Assembly: GCA_045539095.1 (NCBI GenBank) | Contig: JAZQER010000006.1 | Span: 1-21,698 of the forward strand | Reading direction: 5' to 3' | DNA from: SFWF01 sp045539095 | Lineage (GTDB): Bacteria > Bacillota > Clostridia > Oscillospirales > Acutalibacteraceae | Length of the DNA: 21,698 bases | Part shown: piece after piece, positions 14,059 through 21,570 of the stretch | Layout: each line of letters opens with the position of its first letter | Numbering within the stretch: the first letter of the stretch is position 1 | Notes under the pieces: generated by a model | The model's input: the letters and a program-made list of their open reading frames with translations, nothing else | Told to the model about the DNA's origin: nothing | The model's database searches: none | Program-made: the position numbers and the translations under genes

Positions 14059-14679
14059 ATGAACGATTTAAAACCTATTATTGCTAAAAATATTCAAGAT
14101 CTCAGAGTCTCAGCGGGTATGACACAGATAGAGCTTGCGGAGAAACTGAGTTATACCGACAAGGCTGTATCCAAATGGGAGAGGGGCGAGTCGGTGCCGG
14201 ACATTTCGGTTCTGGTTCGAATTGCCGAGCTTTTTACGGTGACGGTCGATTATCTTGTGCACGAACATAATGAAGCCGTACCGGTAAAAGAACTTGGACG
14301 CGACCGTGTCCGCAACCGAGGACTCATCACGGGCATCAGCATAGTTCTTGTATGGTTGGTCGCTACATTCATATATGTGTCTACCGATATCGCATCGGTT
14401 GAAGTGTCCTATCGCTGGCTTGCTTTTGTATGGGCAGTACCTGCCTCGTCGGTTGTCTGGTTGGTTTTCAACTCGATATGGTTTAATCAAAGAATAAATT
14501 ACATAATTATTTCACTACTTATGTGGTCGGCGCTTGCCGCAGTATATCTTACATTGCTTATAGCAGGTCTAAATTGGTGGATACTTTTCGTGCTTGGAAT
14601 TCCCGGACAAATCATAATACTTATGTGGTCGGGAATAAAAATGAGAAGAAAGGGAACAGCAGACAGTAATATTAAATAA
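14059..14679 (+). CDS. XRE-family regulator with C-terminal membrane domain
   Basis: Residues 1-65 are an XRE/Cro-like DNA-binding domain: IAKNIQDLRVSAGMTQIELA followed by LSYTDKAVSKWERGESVPDI and the PDISVLVRIAELFTVTVDYL ending. From about residue 88 there are four hydrophobic segments, for example GLITGISIVLVWLVATFIYV and IIISLLMWSALAAVYLTLLI. Such HTH-plus-membrane proteins are common in Clostridia, and membrane or envelope sensing is a reasonable guess without direct proof. Two in-frame ATGs occur at 14056 and 14059. AGGAGA at 14047-14052 is only three bases from the first but six from the second, so 14059 is preferred. It is divergent from the degV operon, which is its likeliest target besides itself. 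Confidence 0.88.
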   Translation: MNDLKPIIAKNIQDLRVSAGMTQIELAEKLSYTDKAVSKWERGESVPDISVLVRIAELFTVTVDYLVHEHNEAVPVKELGRDRVRNRGLITGISIVLVWLVATFIYVSTDIASVEVSYRWLAFVWAVPASSVVWLVFNSIWFNQRINYIIISLLMWSALAAVYLTLLIAGLNWWILFVLGIPGQIIILMWSGIKMRRKGTADSNIK

Positions 14680-14862
14680 AAAAGGATTTATAGTCGAGCT
14701 GCTTTTGCGCGGCCTTGCCATACTTAGTTTAGGTAGCTGCGCCTTGACCTCTGAAGTTACGGCCGTTGAATAACAATGTATGCGATTCACGCACAATTTG
14801 GTAAGAAGCGGCTCAAAACCTGCTTTAATTTAGTAATTATGTCCTATAGCGATGTATAAATT

Positions 14863-14878
14863 TGTGAAAATTGTCACT
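14863..14878. promoter_or_regulatory. Crp-like site upstream of livK
   Basis: TGTGA-AAATTG-TCACT matches nine of the ten specified bases of the classical Crp palindrome TGTGA-N6-TCACA, in AT-rich flanks. Its centre is about 71 bases ahead of the start predicted from the -10 at 14931, a position compatible with activation. The Crp/Fnr protein encoded at 9545-10210 is a possible ligand, which is inference. Confidence 0.45.
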
Positions 14879-14907
14879 ATTTTATGTCGCTTTAATATGC
14901 TAAAATA

Positions 14908-14936
14908 TTAAAAATGTAATTCACTTTACATATAAT
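14908..14936 (+). promoter_or_regulatory. Candidate promoter of the liv operon
   Basis: TTAAAA (14908-14913), a 17-bp spacer and a perfect TATAAT (14931-14936). The start near 14942 would leave only about 16 nt before the ATG, with the ribosome site right at the 5' end, so the true promoter may lie further upstream. TTGTCA at 14871-14876 with TATGCT 19 bases later is an alternative. Confidence 0.35.
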
Positions 14937-14958
14937 TAATAAAGAGGAGACTTTTATT

Positions 14959-16122
14959 ATGAAAATGACAAAGATTTTTGCTGTAGTTATGGCTCTTGTT
15001 CTTTGCCTTGGCTGTTTAGCCGGCTGCGGTGGAACAAACTACACCAAGGACAACGACAAGTTCGTTATCGGTGTGTCGGGACCTCTTACAGGCGGCGCAG
15101 CAGTTTACGGCGTTGCTGTTAAGAACTCTGCACAGATGGCAGTTGACGAGATCAATGCTGCCGGTGGACTTGACGGTGTTATGTTCGAGCTTGTTGCCAC
15201 CGATGATCAGCACGATCCTACCAAGGTTGCAGCTAACTATGCTTCAATGCTTGAGGGCGGTATGCAGATATCTCTCGGTACCGTTACCACAAACCCCGGT
15301 CTTGAGTTCTCAAAGCTTTCTGTAGAGGATAATGTATTCTTCATTACCCCCTCTGCTTCGGGAGACAAGATTCCTGAGTTTGAAAACGGTTTCCAGATGT
15401 GCTTCGCAGACTCCAACCAGGGTGCTGCTGCAGCTGCACAGGTAAACGAGCTTTACAAGAATCAGACTATCGGCGTATTCTACAAATCTGATGACGCTTA
15501 TTCTAAGGGCATCTTTGATAAGTTCAAGGCTAACCTTGATTCTTCCATCACTCTTGTTGAGACTGTATTCACAGGTGAAGCTGATGACTTCTCTGCACAA
15601 ATCAGCACACTTAAGGATTGCAAGTTCGTGTTTATGCCCATTTACTATGAGCCCGCTGCAATCTTTATGACTCAGGCTAAGGACACTATCGCTCCCGATG
15701 CTATCTACTATGGATGCGACGGATTTGACGGTCTCGCAGGTCAGCTTGACCTTTCGACTATTTCTCAGGAAGTTTCTATGCTTTCTCACTTTGATTCGGG
15801 CGCTACCGAAGGCGCTGCCGCAGAATTCGTAAAGAAGTATACAGAGAAGTTCGGTACCGATACGCTTAACCAGTTCGGCGCTTCTGCTTATGATTGCGTA
15901 TACGCTATCTACAATGCTATGAAGGCTGCTAAAGAGGCAGGCAAGGAGATCGATGTTACCATTTCTGCATCTGATCTTTCCGACATCCTCAAGGCTGAGT
16001 TCACCGGCGACTTCACCTATTCGGGCGTTACCGGAACAAACATCACTTGGCAGGATAACGGCTATGTTTCTAAGGAAGCTGTAAAGTACACCCTCAAAGA
16101 GGCTACCGCTGACGAGAAATAA
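14959..16122 (+). CDS. livK: Branched-chain amino acid ABC transporter substrate-binding lipoprotein
   Basis: This 387-residue periplasmic-binding-protein type I lipoprotein captures leucine, isoleucine, valine or related amino acids outside the membrane. The signal peptide ends in the lipobox LAGC, so Cys23 is the lipid anchor. FVIGVSGPLTGGAAVYGVAV and AVDEINAAGGLDGVMFELVA are the canonical family opening, followed by DDQHDPTKVAANYASML. SAYDCVYAIYNAMKAA is the conserved later helix. AGAGGAGA stands eight bases before the ATG. The gene uses many GCT, GCA and CTT codons and AAG lysines more consistently than its neighbours, as expected for a highly expressed binding protein. It leads livKHMGF but is separated from livH by a 93-base gap with a hairpin. 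Confidence 0.94.
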   Translation: MKMTKIFAVVMALVLCLGCLAGCGGTNYTKDNDKFVIGVSGPLTGGAAVYGVAVKNSAQMAVDEINAAGGLDGVMFELVATDDQHDPTKVAANYASMLEGGMQISLGTVTTNPGLEFSKLSVEDNVFFITPSASGDKIPEFENGFQMCFADSNQGAAAAAQVNELYKNQTIGVFYKSDDAYSKGIFDKFKANLDSSITLVETVFTGEADDFSAQISTLKDCKFVFMPIYYEPAAIFMTQAKDTIAPDAIYYGCDGFDGLAGQLDLSTISQEVSMLSHFDSGATEGAAAEFVKKYTEKFGTDTLNQFGASAYDCVYAIYNAMKAAKEAGKEIDVTISASDLSDILKAEFTGDFTYSGVTGTNITWQDNGYVSKEAVKYTLKEATADEK

Positions 16123-16156
16123 TAGCGGTTTTCACTAAAATTTAAAATTTGATAAT

Positions 16157-16187
16157 TTTGCCGGTGCGGAATTTCTGCTCCGGCAAA
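16157..16187 (+). promoter_or_regulatory. Intercistronic hairpin between livK and livH
   Basis: TTTGCCGG (16157-16164) and CCGGCAAA (16180-16187) form an 8-bp stem around a 15-nt loop. Only a short T-containing stretch follows, so full termination is unlikely. Protection of the livK message or partial read-through would give more binding protein than permease. Confidence 0.55.
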
Positions 16188-16215
16188 TTGTTCTAATTAG
16201 AATGTAGGATTTTTT

Positions 16216-17088
16216 ATGGAATTTATTGAAACTTTGATAAACGGTCTCAGTATCGGCAGTACCTATGCCATGATAGCACTCGGCTATACGATGGTTTACG
16301 GTATCGCCAAAATGCTGAACTTTGCGCACGGCGATGTTATCATGGTGGGCGGATATATGATCTTTTTGACTATGGCGTCTATAGGCAACCCGATTCTCGG
16401 ACTGTTAGCCGCCGTGGCTTTCTGCGTGCTGCTAGGTATTACTATCGAGAAGGTTGCATATAAACCTCTCAGAGGTGCATCACCGCTTGCTGTTCTTATT
16501 ACGGCGATCGGCGTCAGCTATCTTCTGCAATCGACCGCTCAGATAATCTTTGGCTCAGCGCCAAAGATGGTTATGATAGCTGATTTCGGCAATATTGAGA
16601 TTGCAGGACTTAAAATTCATAGTTATGTTCTCATTACCCTCGTTTGCTCGATAATCATAATGGCGGCACTGTCCATATTTGTAAAGTATACAAAGACAGG
16701 CCGCGCTATGATAGCTGTGTCGGAGGATAGAGGTGCGGCTCAGCTTATGGGTATCAATGTAAATGCTATTATCACAATAACCTTTGCTATCGGCTCGGGA
16801 CTTGCCGCATTCGCCGGCTTCTTTATGCTTATGAAGTCTCCCTCTCTTTCAAATACGCTTGGCGCAATGCCCGGAATAAAGGCATTCACGGCAGCGGTAA
16901 TCGGCGGTATCGGCTCCATCCCCGGCGCTATGGTCGGCGGCATCCTTATGGGCATAGTTGAGGCTATCTCTTTCAAGATACCTGCTATTGCGCCTTATAC
17001 CGACGCTATTGAGTTCCTCATCCTTATAGTAATTCTGTTGGTTCGCCCGTCGGGTATTCTCGGCAAGGTAAGAAGGGAGAAGGTATAA
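16216..17088 (+). CDS. livH: Branched-chain amino acid ABC transporter permease LivH
   Basis: This 290-residue membrane permease forms the channel with LivM. It opens FIETLINGLSIGSTYAMIAL followed by GYTMVYGIAKMLNFAHGDV, the LivH signature. A helix with GAVIGGIGSIPGAMVGGIL-type residues (TAAVIGGIGSIPGAMVGGIL) is the conserved ATPase-coupling and glycine-rich loop. The C-terminus ends FLILIVILLVRPSGILGK, also diagnostic. The ribosome site is modest (AGGA with a seven-base gap), which may lower translation relative to livK. The stop shares a base with the livM start (TAATG). Confidence 0.95.
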   Translation: MEFIETLINGLSIGSTYAMIALGYTMVYGIAKMLNFAHGDVIMVGGYMIFLTMASIGNPILGLLAAVAFCVLLGITIEKVAYKPLRGASPLAVLITAIGVSYLLQSTAQIIFGSAPKMVMIADFGNIEIAGLKIHSYVLITLVCSIIIMAALSIFVKYTKTGRAMIAVSEDRGAAQLMGINVNAIITITFAIGSGLAAFAGFFMLMKSPSLSNTLGAMPGIKAFTAAVIGGIGSIPGAMVGGILMGIVEAISFKIPAIAPYTDAIEFLILIVILLVRPSGILGKVRREKV

Positions 17089-18221
17089 TGGCAAGACTGT
17101 CAAATATCAAGTGGAAGCATTATGTAAACTACATAGCTATCGCTATTGTAACCGTCGTCTTTGGCGCTATGTCGCTTGGCGGTGCGCTTCCCTCAACAAC
17201 CCTCTACCTCCTAGAAAAAATTGCTATTTCCATAATGCTTGCCGTATCGCTTTCGATGGTCGTAGGCTTCCTCGGCGAGCTGTCGCTCGGTCACGCGGGC
17301 TTTATGTGTGTCGGCGCTTATCTTGGCGGTAAAGCCTCGGTGCTTTTGGAGCCTGTTTTAGGTGATGGCGTAATCACTCTTCTTATATCCATTATAGTCG
17401 GTGGTTTAGTTGCTGCACTTTTCGGAGTTGTCATTGGATTGCCTGCTCTCAGACTTAAGGGAGACTACCTTGCTATCGTGACACTTGCTTTCGGTGAGAT
17501 CGTCAGAACTGTGTTTATGAATTCGAGTGACGAGTCCTTCGGCGGTGCGCTTGGACTTCCTACTCCGAGATATGATAAGAACGAGCTTTTCATATTTGCA
17601 TTTGTACTGGTGCTCGTTTGTCTTGCGGTAATTCAGAACCTTATCCGTTCCAAGCACGGAAGAGCCATCACGGCGATTCGTGATAATGAAATTGCCGCCA
17701 GAGCTACGGGTATAAACGTGACTAAGTACAAGCTTGCAGTATTTACAGTTTCATCCTTCTTTGCAGGTATAGCCGGCGTACTCTACAGCTATTCTAACTA
17801 TACCGTTCAGTCAGCAAAGTTCAGCTATAACTACTCTATTGAGATACTTGTTATGGTCGTTCTCGGCGGAATGGGCAGTATTAACGGTTCTATCATTGCA
17901 GCCACTCTTATTACCTATCTGGACAACACTCTTCAGACAGTTCTTACGGGTGATCTTGCGGTGCTTCAGGACCTGCTTTATGCGCTTATCCTTATTGTTA
18001 TCGTAATTTACAATAACGCGCCCTCACTCAAGGGCTTCAGAGAGCGCTACAACCTGCGGAGTCTCTTCGCAAGGTTCAGAAAACACGACCCGTCGCACCA
18101 GCATGACGACGAGGCCAAGTGGGACCGAGTGCCCACAAAGATCGATATGAACGAAGTTCTGTCGGTTGATATTCAGCCTCAGATGTCGACGGTCGATCCC
18201 GACAAAAAGGAGGGTAAATAA
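17088..18221 (+). CDS. livM: Branched-chain amino acid ABC transporter permease LivM
   Basis: This is the second permease, 377 residues. Family motifs are VVGFLGELSLGHAGFMCVGA, LPALRLKGDYLAIVTLAFGE, GRAITAIRDNEIAARATGIN (the coupling loop) and VLGGMGSINGSIIAATLITY. The membrane part ends near residue 315. After NNAPSLKGF a charged tail of about 50 residues follows (rich in R, K, D, H), longer than the short basic end common in this family. The tail would lie in the cytoplasm near the ATPases. Start and stop codons overlap the neighbours as TAATG at both ends, showing tight translational coupling. Confidence 0.95.
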   Translation: MARLSNIKWKHYVNYIAIAIVTVVFGAMSLGGALPSTTLYLLEKIAISIMLAVSLSMVVGFLGELSLGHAGFMCVGAYLGGKASVLLEPVLGDGVITLLISIIVGGLVAALFGVVIGLPALRLKGDYLAIVTLAFGEIVRTVFMNSSDESFGGALGLPTPRYDKNELFIFAFVLVLVCLAVIQNLIRSKHGRAITAIRDNEIAARATGINVTKYKLAVFTVSSFFAGIAGVLYSYSNYTVQSAKFSYNYSIEILVMVVLGGMGSINGSIIAATLITYLDNTLQTVLTGDLAVLQDLLYALILIVIVIYNNAPSLKGFRERYNLRSLFARFRKHDPSHQHDDEAKWDRVPTKIDMNEVLSVDIQPQMSTVDPDKKEGK

Positions 18222-18991
18222 TGTCTCAGATTATCCTCAAAACAGAAAATCTTGGTATTTCATTCGGCGGACTTCGTGCAGTTGATGATGTCAATATCGA
18301 GATAAAGAAAAAACAACTTTATGGTCTGGTAGGCCCTAACGGTGCAGGAAAAACTACAATATTTAATATCCTTACGGGCGTTTATAAGCCCACGACGGGC
18401 AAGGTTTACCTTGACGGCGAGGATATTACAGGCAAAACTCAGATGGTGATAAACCATAAGGGTATCGCTCGCACCTTCCAGAACATCCGTCTTTTCAACA
18501 ATATGACGGTTATCAGAAACGTTCTCGTCGGACTTCATGATCAGCCTGAATTTAAGTGCAGTATGATAGAGAGTATGCTCCGCCTGCCTCGTCATTTTAA
18601 GATTGAAAAGGCAATGCGCGAGCGCGCAAAAGAGATACTTCGAATAGTTGGTCTTGAAGAGGAAAGAAACTTCCTTTCCTGCAATCTACCCTACGGAAAA
18701 CAGAGAAAGCTCGAGATAGCTCGTGCGCTTGCAACTAACCCTAAGCTTCTGCTTCTCGACGAGCCTGCCGCAGGTATGAATCCTCACGAAACAGAGGATC
18801 TGATGGCTATCGTCAGACGCATTCGTGATGAATTTGATATGACCGTGCTTCTTATCGAGCACGATATGAAGTTCGTTTCGGGACTTTGTGACGAGGTCAC
18901 CGTTCTTAACTTTGGTACGGTACTCGCTCAGGGCGATGCTGAAACCGCGCTTAACGACCCCGAAGTAATTCGGGCATACATTGGAGGATAA
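18221..18991 (+). CDS. livG: Branched-chain amino acid ABC transporter ATPase LivG
   Basis: This 256-residue cytoplasmic ATPase works with LivF to drive the importer. The Walker A is GPNGAGKTT (38-46), the Q-loop is in ARTFQNIRLF, and the signature has the LivG form LPYGKQRKLEIARAL. The Walker B is LLLLDEPAAGMN and the H-loop is LIEHDMKFV. The ending, LNDPEVIRAYIGG, is typical of LivG. AGGAGG before its ATG lies in the end of livM. Its last codons contain the ribosome binding site of livF. Confidence 0.96.
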   Translation: MSQIILKTENLGISFGGLRAVDDVNIEIKKKQLYGLVGPNGAGKTTIFNILTGVYKPTTGKVYLDGEDITGKTQMVINHKGIARTFQNIRLFNNMTVIRNVLVGLHDQPEFKCSMIESMLRLPRHFKIEKAMRERAKEILRIVGLEEERNFLSCNLPYGKQRKLEIARALATNPKLLLLDEPAAGMNPHETEDLMAIVRRIRDEFDMTVLLIEHDMKFVSGLCDEVTVLNFGTVLAQGDAETALNDPEVIRAYIGG

Positions 18992-18995
18992 CGCT

Positions 18996-19706
18996 ATGGC
19001 ATTATTGGAAGTAAAAGACCTAGAGGTTTATTACGGCGTTATCCGCGCCCTTAAAGGCATTAGCTTTGAAGTAAATGAGGGCGAGATTGTCACCCTTATC
19101 GGTGCAAACGGCGCGGGAAAAACCACCACAATGCAGTCTATAATCGGACTTATCCCGTCGCGTGGCGGCAGTGTTATCTTCGACGGTCACGATATCACCA
19201 AGATGCCCTGCCACAAGATAGTACATCTCGGCATGGCACAGGTTCCCGAGGGAAGAAGAATTTTCCAGGAGCTGACGGTTTATGAAAATCTTCTTATGGG
19301 TGGCTTCTCACAGAAGGACAAGTCGCAGATAAAGAATGATATCGAAAAGATATATGAGCGTTTCCCGAGACTCGGTGAGCGCCGCAACCAGATTGCGGGT
19401 ACCCTTTCGGGCGGTGAGCAGCAGATGCTCGCTATGGGCCGTGCGATGATGAGCCATCCGAAGCTACTTCTTCTTGATGAGCCGTCGATGGGACTTTCAC
19501 CGCTCCTTGTTGATCAGGTTTTCGAAATTATCAAGGATTTCCGTGACGATGGCACCACTGTTCTCCTCGTAGAGCAGAACGCCGGTAAATCCCTAGCAAT
19601 ATCCGACCGTGCTTATGTTCTTGAGCTTGGCGAAATAGTTCTTTCGGGCACAGGCTCCGAGCTTGCCGCAAGCGAAGAGGTCAAAAAAGCATATCTCGGC
19701 GGCTAA
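18996..19706 (+). CDS. livF: Branched-chain amino acid ABC transporter ATPase LivF
   Basis: This is the second ATPase of the importer, about 236 residues. The Walker A is GANGAGKTT (36-44). AQVPEGRRIFQELTVYENL is the LivF block, with its glutamine-containing segment, the signature is LSGGEQQMLAMGRAMM, the Walker B is LLLLDEPSMGLSP and the H-loop region is LLVEQNAGKSL. A longer frame begins with TTG at 18981 inside livG, but GGAGG at 18983-18987 lies eight bases before the ATG at 18996, giving MALLEVKDLEVYYGV, the standard start. A strong terminator follows eight bases after the stop. Confidence 0.96.
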   Translation: MALLEVKDLEVYYGVIRALKGISFEVNEGEIVTLIGANGAGKTTTMQSIIGLIPSRGGSVIFDGHDITKMPCHKIVHLGMAQVPEGRRIFQELTVYENLLMGGFSQKDKSQIKNDIEKIYERFPRLGERRNQIAGTLSGGEQQMLAMGRAMMSHPKLLLLDEPSMGLSPLLVDQVFEIIKDFRDDGTTVLLVEQNAGKSLAISDRAYVLELGEIVLSGTGSELAASEEVKKAYLGG

Positions 19707-19713
19707 TTCGTGC

Positions 19714-19742
19714 AAAAAAGGCGAACATTGTTCGCCTTTTTT
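19714..19742. terminator. Intrinsic terminator of the liv operon
   Basis: AAAAAAGGCGAAC (19714-19726), loop ATT and GTTCGCCTTTTTT (19730-19742) form a perfect 13-bp stem with a T-run on each strand. Confidence 0.92.
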
Positions 19743-19743
19743 A

Positions 19744-19817
19744 AATGAATAATTAATAATGAATAATTATGGTGTTCCCATTGGGAACGGAATTATAGGG
19801 ATATATAGCGTTTCGCT
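19744..19817. repeat. Palindromic interspersed repeat, copy D (decayed)
   Basis: The left arm ATGAATAATTAATAATGAAT and following bases (19745-19769) and the first hairpin (GTTCCC-ATT-GGGAAC, 19774-19788) match the plan of copies A-C, with AATTATAGGG where they have ATTATATA. The second hairpin is reduced to AGCG-TTT-CGCT (19807-19817) and the right arm is missing. It directly follows the liv terminator. Confidence 0.6.
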
Positions 19818-19861
19818 TTCTGAATGGATTCCGTAATACTTAAGACACAGGAGATAATAGT

Positions 19862-20623
19862 ATGAACATCGCAATAATCACGGGTGCATCGAGCGGTATG
19901 GGAAGGGAGTTTGTCCGTCAGCTTTGTGCAGAGGATTCTTTCGACGAGGTGTGGGTCATTGCGCGTAGAAAGGAAAGACTCGAGGAACTACAAAATGAGA
20001 TACCGTACAAGGTAAGGGCGATAGCTCTTGATCTGACAAAGAGTGAATCGTATGACGAGTATAAGGCTATTTTAGAGGCGGAAAAGCCGGAGGTTAAGGT
20101 GCTTGTCAATGCAAGCGGCTTTGGTGTTTTTGAGAAATTCGAAAACATACCTCTTTCACAGCAGCTTGATATGATAGACCTAAACGATAAGGCACTGGTG
20201 GCTATGACCTACATCACCTTGCCCTATTTAAATCGCGGCTCCAAGGTATATCAGATAGGCTCGCTCTCTTCGTTCCAGCCCGTGCCCTATATAGGAGTGT
20301 ATGGCGCGACCAAGGCGTTTGTACTTTCCTTTACAAGGGCGATAAATGCAGAGCTTAAAGGATCCGGCATAAAAATGATGGCGGTCTGCCCTGGCTGGGT
20401 CAGAACGGAGTTCTTTGATACCGCGGTCGTTGATGACTCTGTCATCACCTATTATAATCAGTTCTTCACTGCCGAGCAGGTAGTTAAAAGAGCGATTTGC
20501 GATATGCGAAAAGGCAAGGATATATCAGTCGTCGGCCCGATGATACGTCTTCAGGTGTTGGCAACAAAATTGCTTCCCCACAAGCTTGTTATGTGGATAT
20601 GGCTGAAACAGCAGAAGAAATAA
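19862..20623 (+). CDS. Short-chain dehydrogenase/reductase
   Basis: This is an NAD(P)-dependent oxidoreductase of the classical SDR family, 253 residues, cytoplasmic. The cofactor loop is GASSGMG (8-14), followed by VIARRKERLEEL, whose arginines after the second strand favour NADP. NASGFG (Asn83) replaces the usual NNAG. The catalytic triad is Ser134 in IGSLSSFQ, Tyr147 and Lys151 in YGATK, followed by VCPGWVRTEFF. The C-terminal hydrophobic stretch LLPHKLVMWIWLKQQKK could contact the membrane. AGGAGA lies seven bases before the ATG. It stands alone after the liv terminator and repeat copy D. The substrate is unknown; related Firmicute proteins are annotated only as generic dehydrogenases. 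Confidence 0.92.
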   Translation: MNIAIITGASSGMGREFVRQLCAEDSFDEVWVIARRKERLEELQNEIPYKVRAIALDLTKSESYDEYKAILEAEKPEVKVLVNASGFGVFEKFENIPLSQQLDMIDLNDKALVAMTYITLPYLNRGSKVYQIGSLSSFQPVPYIGVYGATKAFVLSFTRAINAELKGSGIKMMAVCPGWVRTEFFDTAVVDDSVITYYNQFFTAEQVVKRAICDMRKGKDISVVGPMIRLQVLATKLLPHKLVMWIWLKQQKK

Positions 20624-20628
20624 AATAG

Positions 20629-20766
20629 ATGCTTTCAAGAATTGTAAGTGTCATAGCAGTTACCTGCGTTGAAAAATACTACTCGTTGAAAATAAGGTTC
20701 AAGCTGGTCACTGATATGAAAGAAAAATGGGATAAAATGAAAGAAATAGTTAAGAAATATATGTAA
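20629..20766 (+). CDS. Possible 45-residue protein after the dehydrogenase gene
   Basis: An ATG five bases after the dehydrogenase stop opens a 45-codon frame. The first part is mildly hydrophobic (MLSRIVSVIAVTC). The rest is strongly basic and amphipathic (EKYYSLKIRFKL, then MKEKWDKMKEIVKKYM). The only ribosome-site-like bases are GAAGAAAT, so translation would depend on coupling to the dehydrogenase. A terminator hairpin begins four bases after its stop, which supports a transcript ending here. I do not recognise it. It could equally be a chance frame or a degraded gene end. Confidence 0.35.
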   Translation: MLSRIVSVIAVTCVEKYYSLKIRFKLVTDMKEKWDKMKEIVKKYM

Positions 20767-20769
20767 ATA

Positions 20770-20796
20770 AAAACCACTAGTTCAACTAGTGGTTTT
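20770..20796. terminator. Hairpin with AAAACC/GGTTTT arms
   Basis: AAAACCACTAG (20770-20780), loop TTCAA and CTAGTGGTTTT (20786-20796) form an 11-bp stem. It can terminate the dehydrogenase transcript, and it is also the likely subterminal hairpin at the right end (RE) of the IS200-like element. Confidence 0.7.
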
Positions 20797-20800
20797 CACC

Positions 20801-20842
20801 ACCCCTAGAAGGGGTAACACTGGCTAAGCCCCTAAAAGGGGC
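20801..20842. repeat. Two CCCC/GGGG hairpins in the IS right end
   Basis: ACCCCTAGAAGGGGT (20801-20815) and GCCCCTAAAAGGGGC (20828-20842) are two nearly identical stem-loops 12 bases apart, with 5-base loops (TAGAA, TAAAA). Transposase-recognition hairpins or remnants of them are the likely role. Confidence 0.55.
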
Positions 20843-20873
20843 CTCTGATGTTTAGCAGCGCATTACTTCTTCG

Positions 20874-20904
20874 GGCAGCCGCTCACGTGCGGCTGTCTTT
20901 TTTT
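20874..20904 (+). terminator. Intrinsic terminator at the 3' end of tnpA
   Basis: CAGCCGC (20876-20882) and GCGGCTG (20889-20895) form a GC-rich stem extendable to 9 bp, followed by TCTTTTTTT. On the plus strand it would shield tnpA from outside antisense transcription. Confidence 0.7.
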
Positions 20905-20906
20905 GC

Positions 20907-21382
20907 CTACTGCTTCTTGCTACCCGTAAACGGGTCTATGTATTCTTTTATACTTATCTGCTCTGCCATTTAATCATCTTCCAATTGTTTTTTGATATAT
21001 TCGGCAATAGCTTTTTTGTTTCGACCGACCGTATCCACATAATATCCTCGACACCAAAAACTCCTCGACCCATATTTATACTTTAAATGTGAGTGTCGGT
21101 CGAAAATCATAAGTGTACTTTTACCCTTGATATATCCCATAAACTGTGCTATACTTATATGCGGTGGAATACTTACCAGCATATGTATGTGGTCGGGGCA
21201 TGCTTCTGCCTATATGATTACTACATCTTTTTGCTCGCATAATTTTCTCAGTATTTCACCTATATCTCTTTTTATTTGTCCATATATTTCTTTTCTTCTA
21301 TACTTTGGGGCAAAACTATATGGTACTGACATCTATACTTTGAATGTGAACTGCTTCTTATTTCATTATTTTTTTCTTTCAT
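20907..21382 (-). pseudogene. tnpA: IS200/IS605-family transposase TnpA, inactivated
   Basis: The reconstructed protein is about 158 residues, the full length of a Y1 HUH single-strand transposase. The start at 21380-21382 has AGGAGG eight bases upstream and reads MKEKNNEIRSSSHSKYRCQY. After HIV one base is missing in an A-run near 21312-21315 (plus strand), shifting the frame. The next frame gives PKYRRKEIYGQIKRDIGEIL. An in-frame TAG (21210-21212) replaces a residue ahead of AEACPDHIHMLVSIPPH, which holds the HUH metal motif. The remainder has KYKYGSRSFWCRGYYVDTVG and the catalytic tyrosine in AIAEYIKKQL. A TAA (20970-20972) then precedes MAEQISIKEYIDPFTG, the normal family C-terminus. One frameshift and two nonsense codons mean it is dead. 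Confidence 0.85.
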
Positions 21383-21570
21383 TTGAAAAACCTCCTGTAT
21401 TTTAGTAATGCGGCTGCCAAACCACTACTATTATACACGAGGTTCTTCTTTTCTTTTAGTCTTTTTCGGGCTTGCTTCTAGCTCGCCCTTTTTTATTGTA
21501 GCTTCGCTCTCTTTATTATCCCCCAGTAGAACCGGGGGTTTATTTCCACCCCTAAAGACACCAAAAAAAT

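Larger units (their letters stand above)
14680..14958. other. Spacer between the XRE gene and livK
   Basis: The 279 bases hold the Crp-like palindrome and weak promoter listed separately. The first half (14690-14820) is more GC-rich than the second. It contains no convincing ORF, no clear terminator for the XRE gene and no RNA family that I recognise. Confidence 0.5.
20770..21545 (-). mobile_element. Decayed IS200-like insertion sequence, tnpA only
   Basis: The tnpA remnant lies between hairpins expected of IS200/IS605 ends. On the 3' side are the stem at 20770-20796 and the CCCCTAGAAGGGG and CCCCTAAAAGGGG stems (20801-20842). On the 5' side is CCCCC-N9-GGGGG at 21520-21538. CCACCCCTA occurs at both 20799-20807 and 21546-21554. 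There is no tnpB. The exact ends are estimates because this family leaves no target duplication. Confidence 0.6.

Noticed and set aside
18981..18995. TTG start for livF five codons upstream
   Set aside because: The ribosome binding site GGAGG lies within these codons, and the family start aligns with the ATG at 18996.
20801..20842. CRISPR-like pair of similar hairpins
   Set aside because: There are only two units with a 12-base gap and no spacers or cas genes; they fit IS200-type end structures better.
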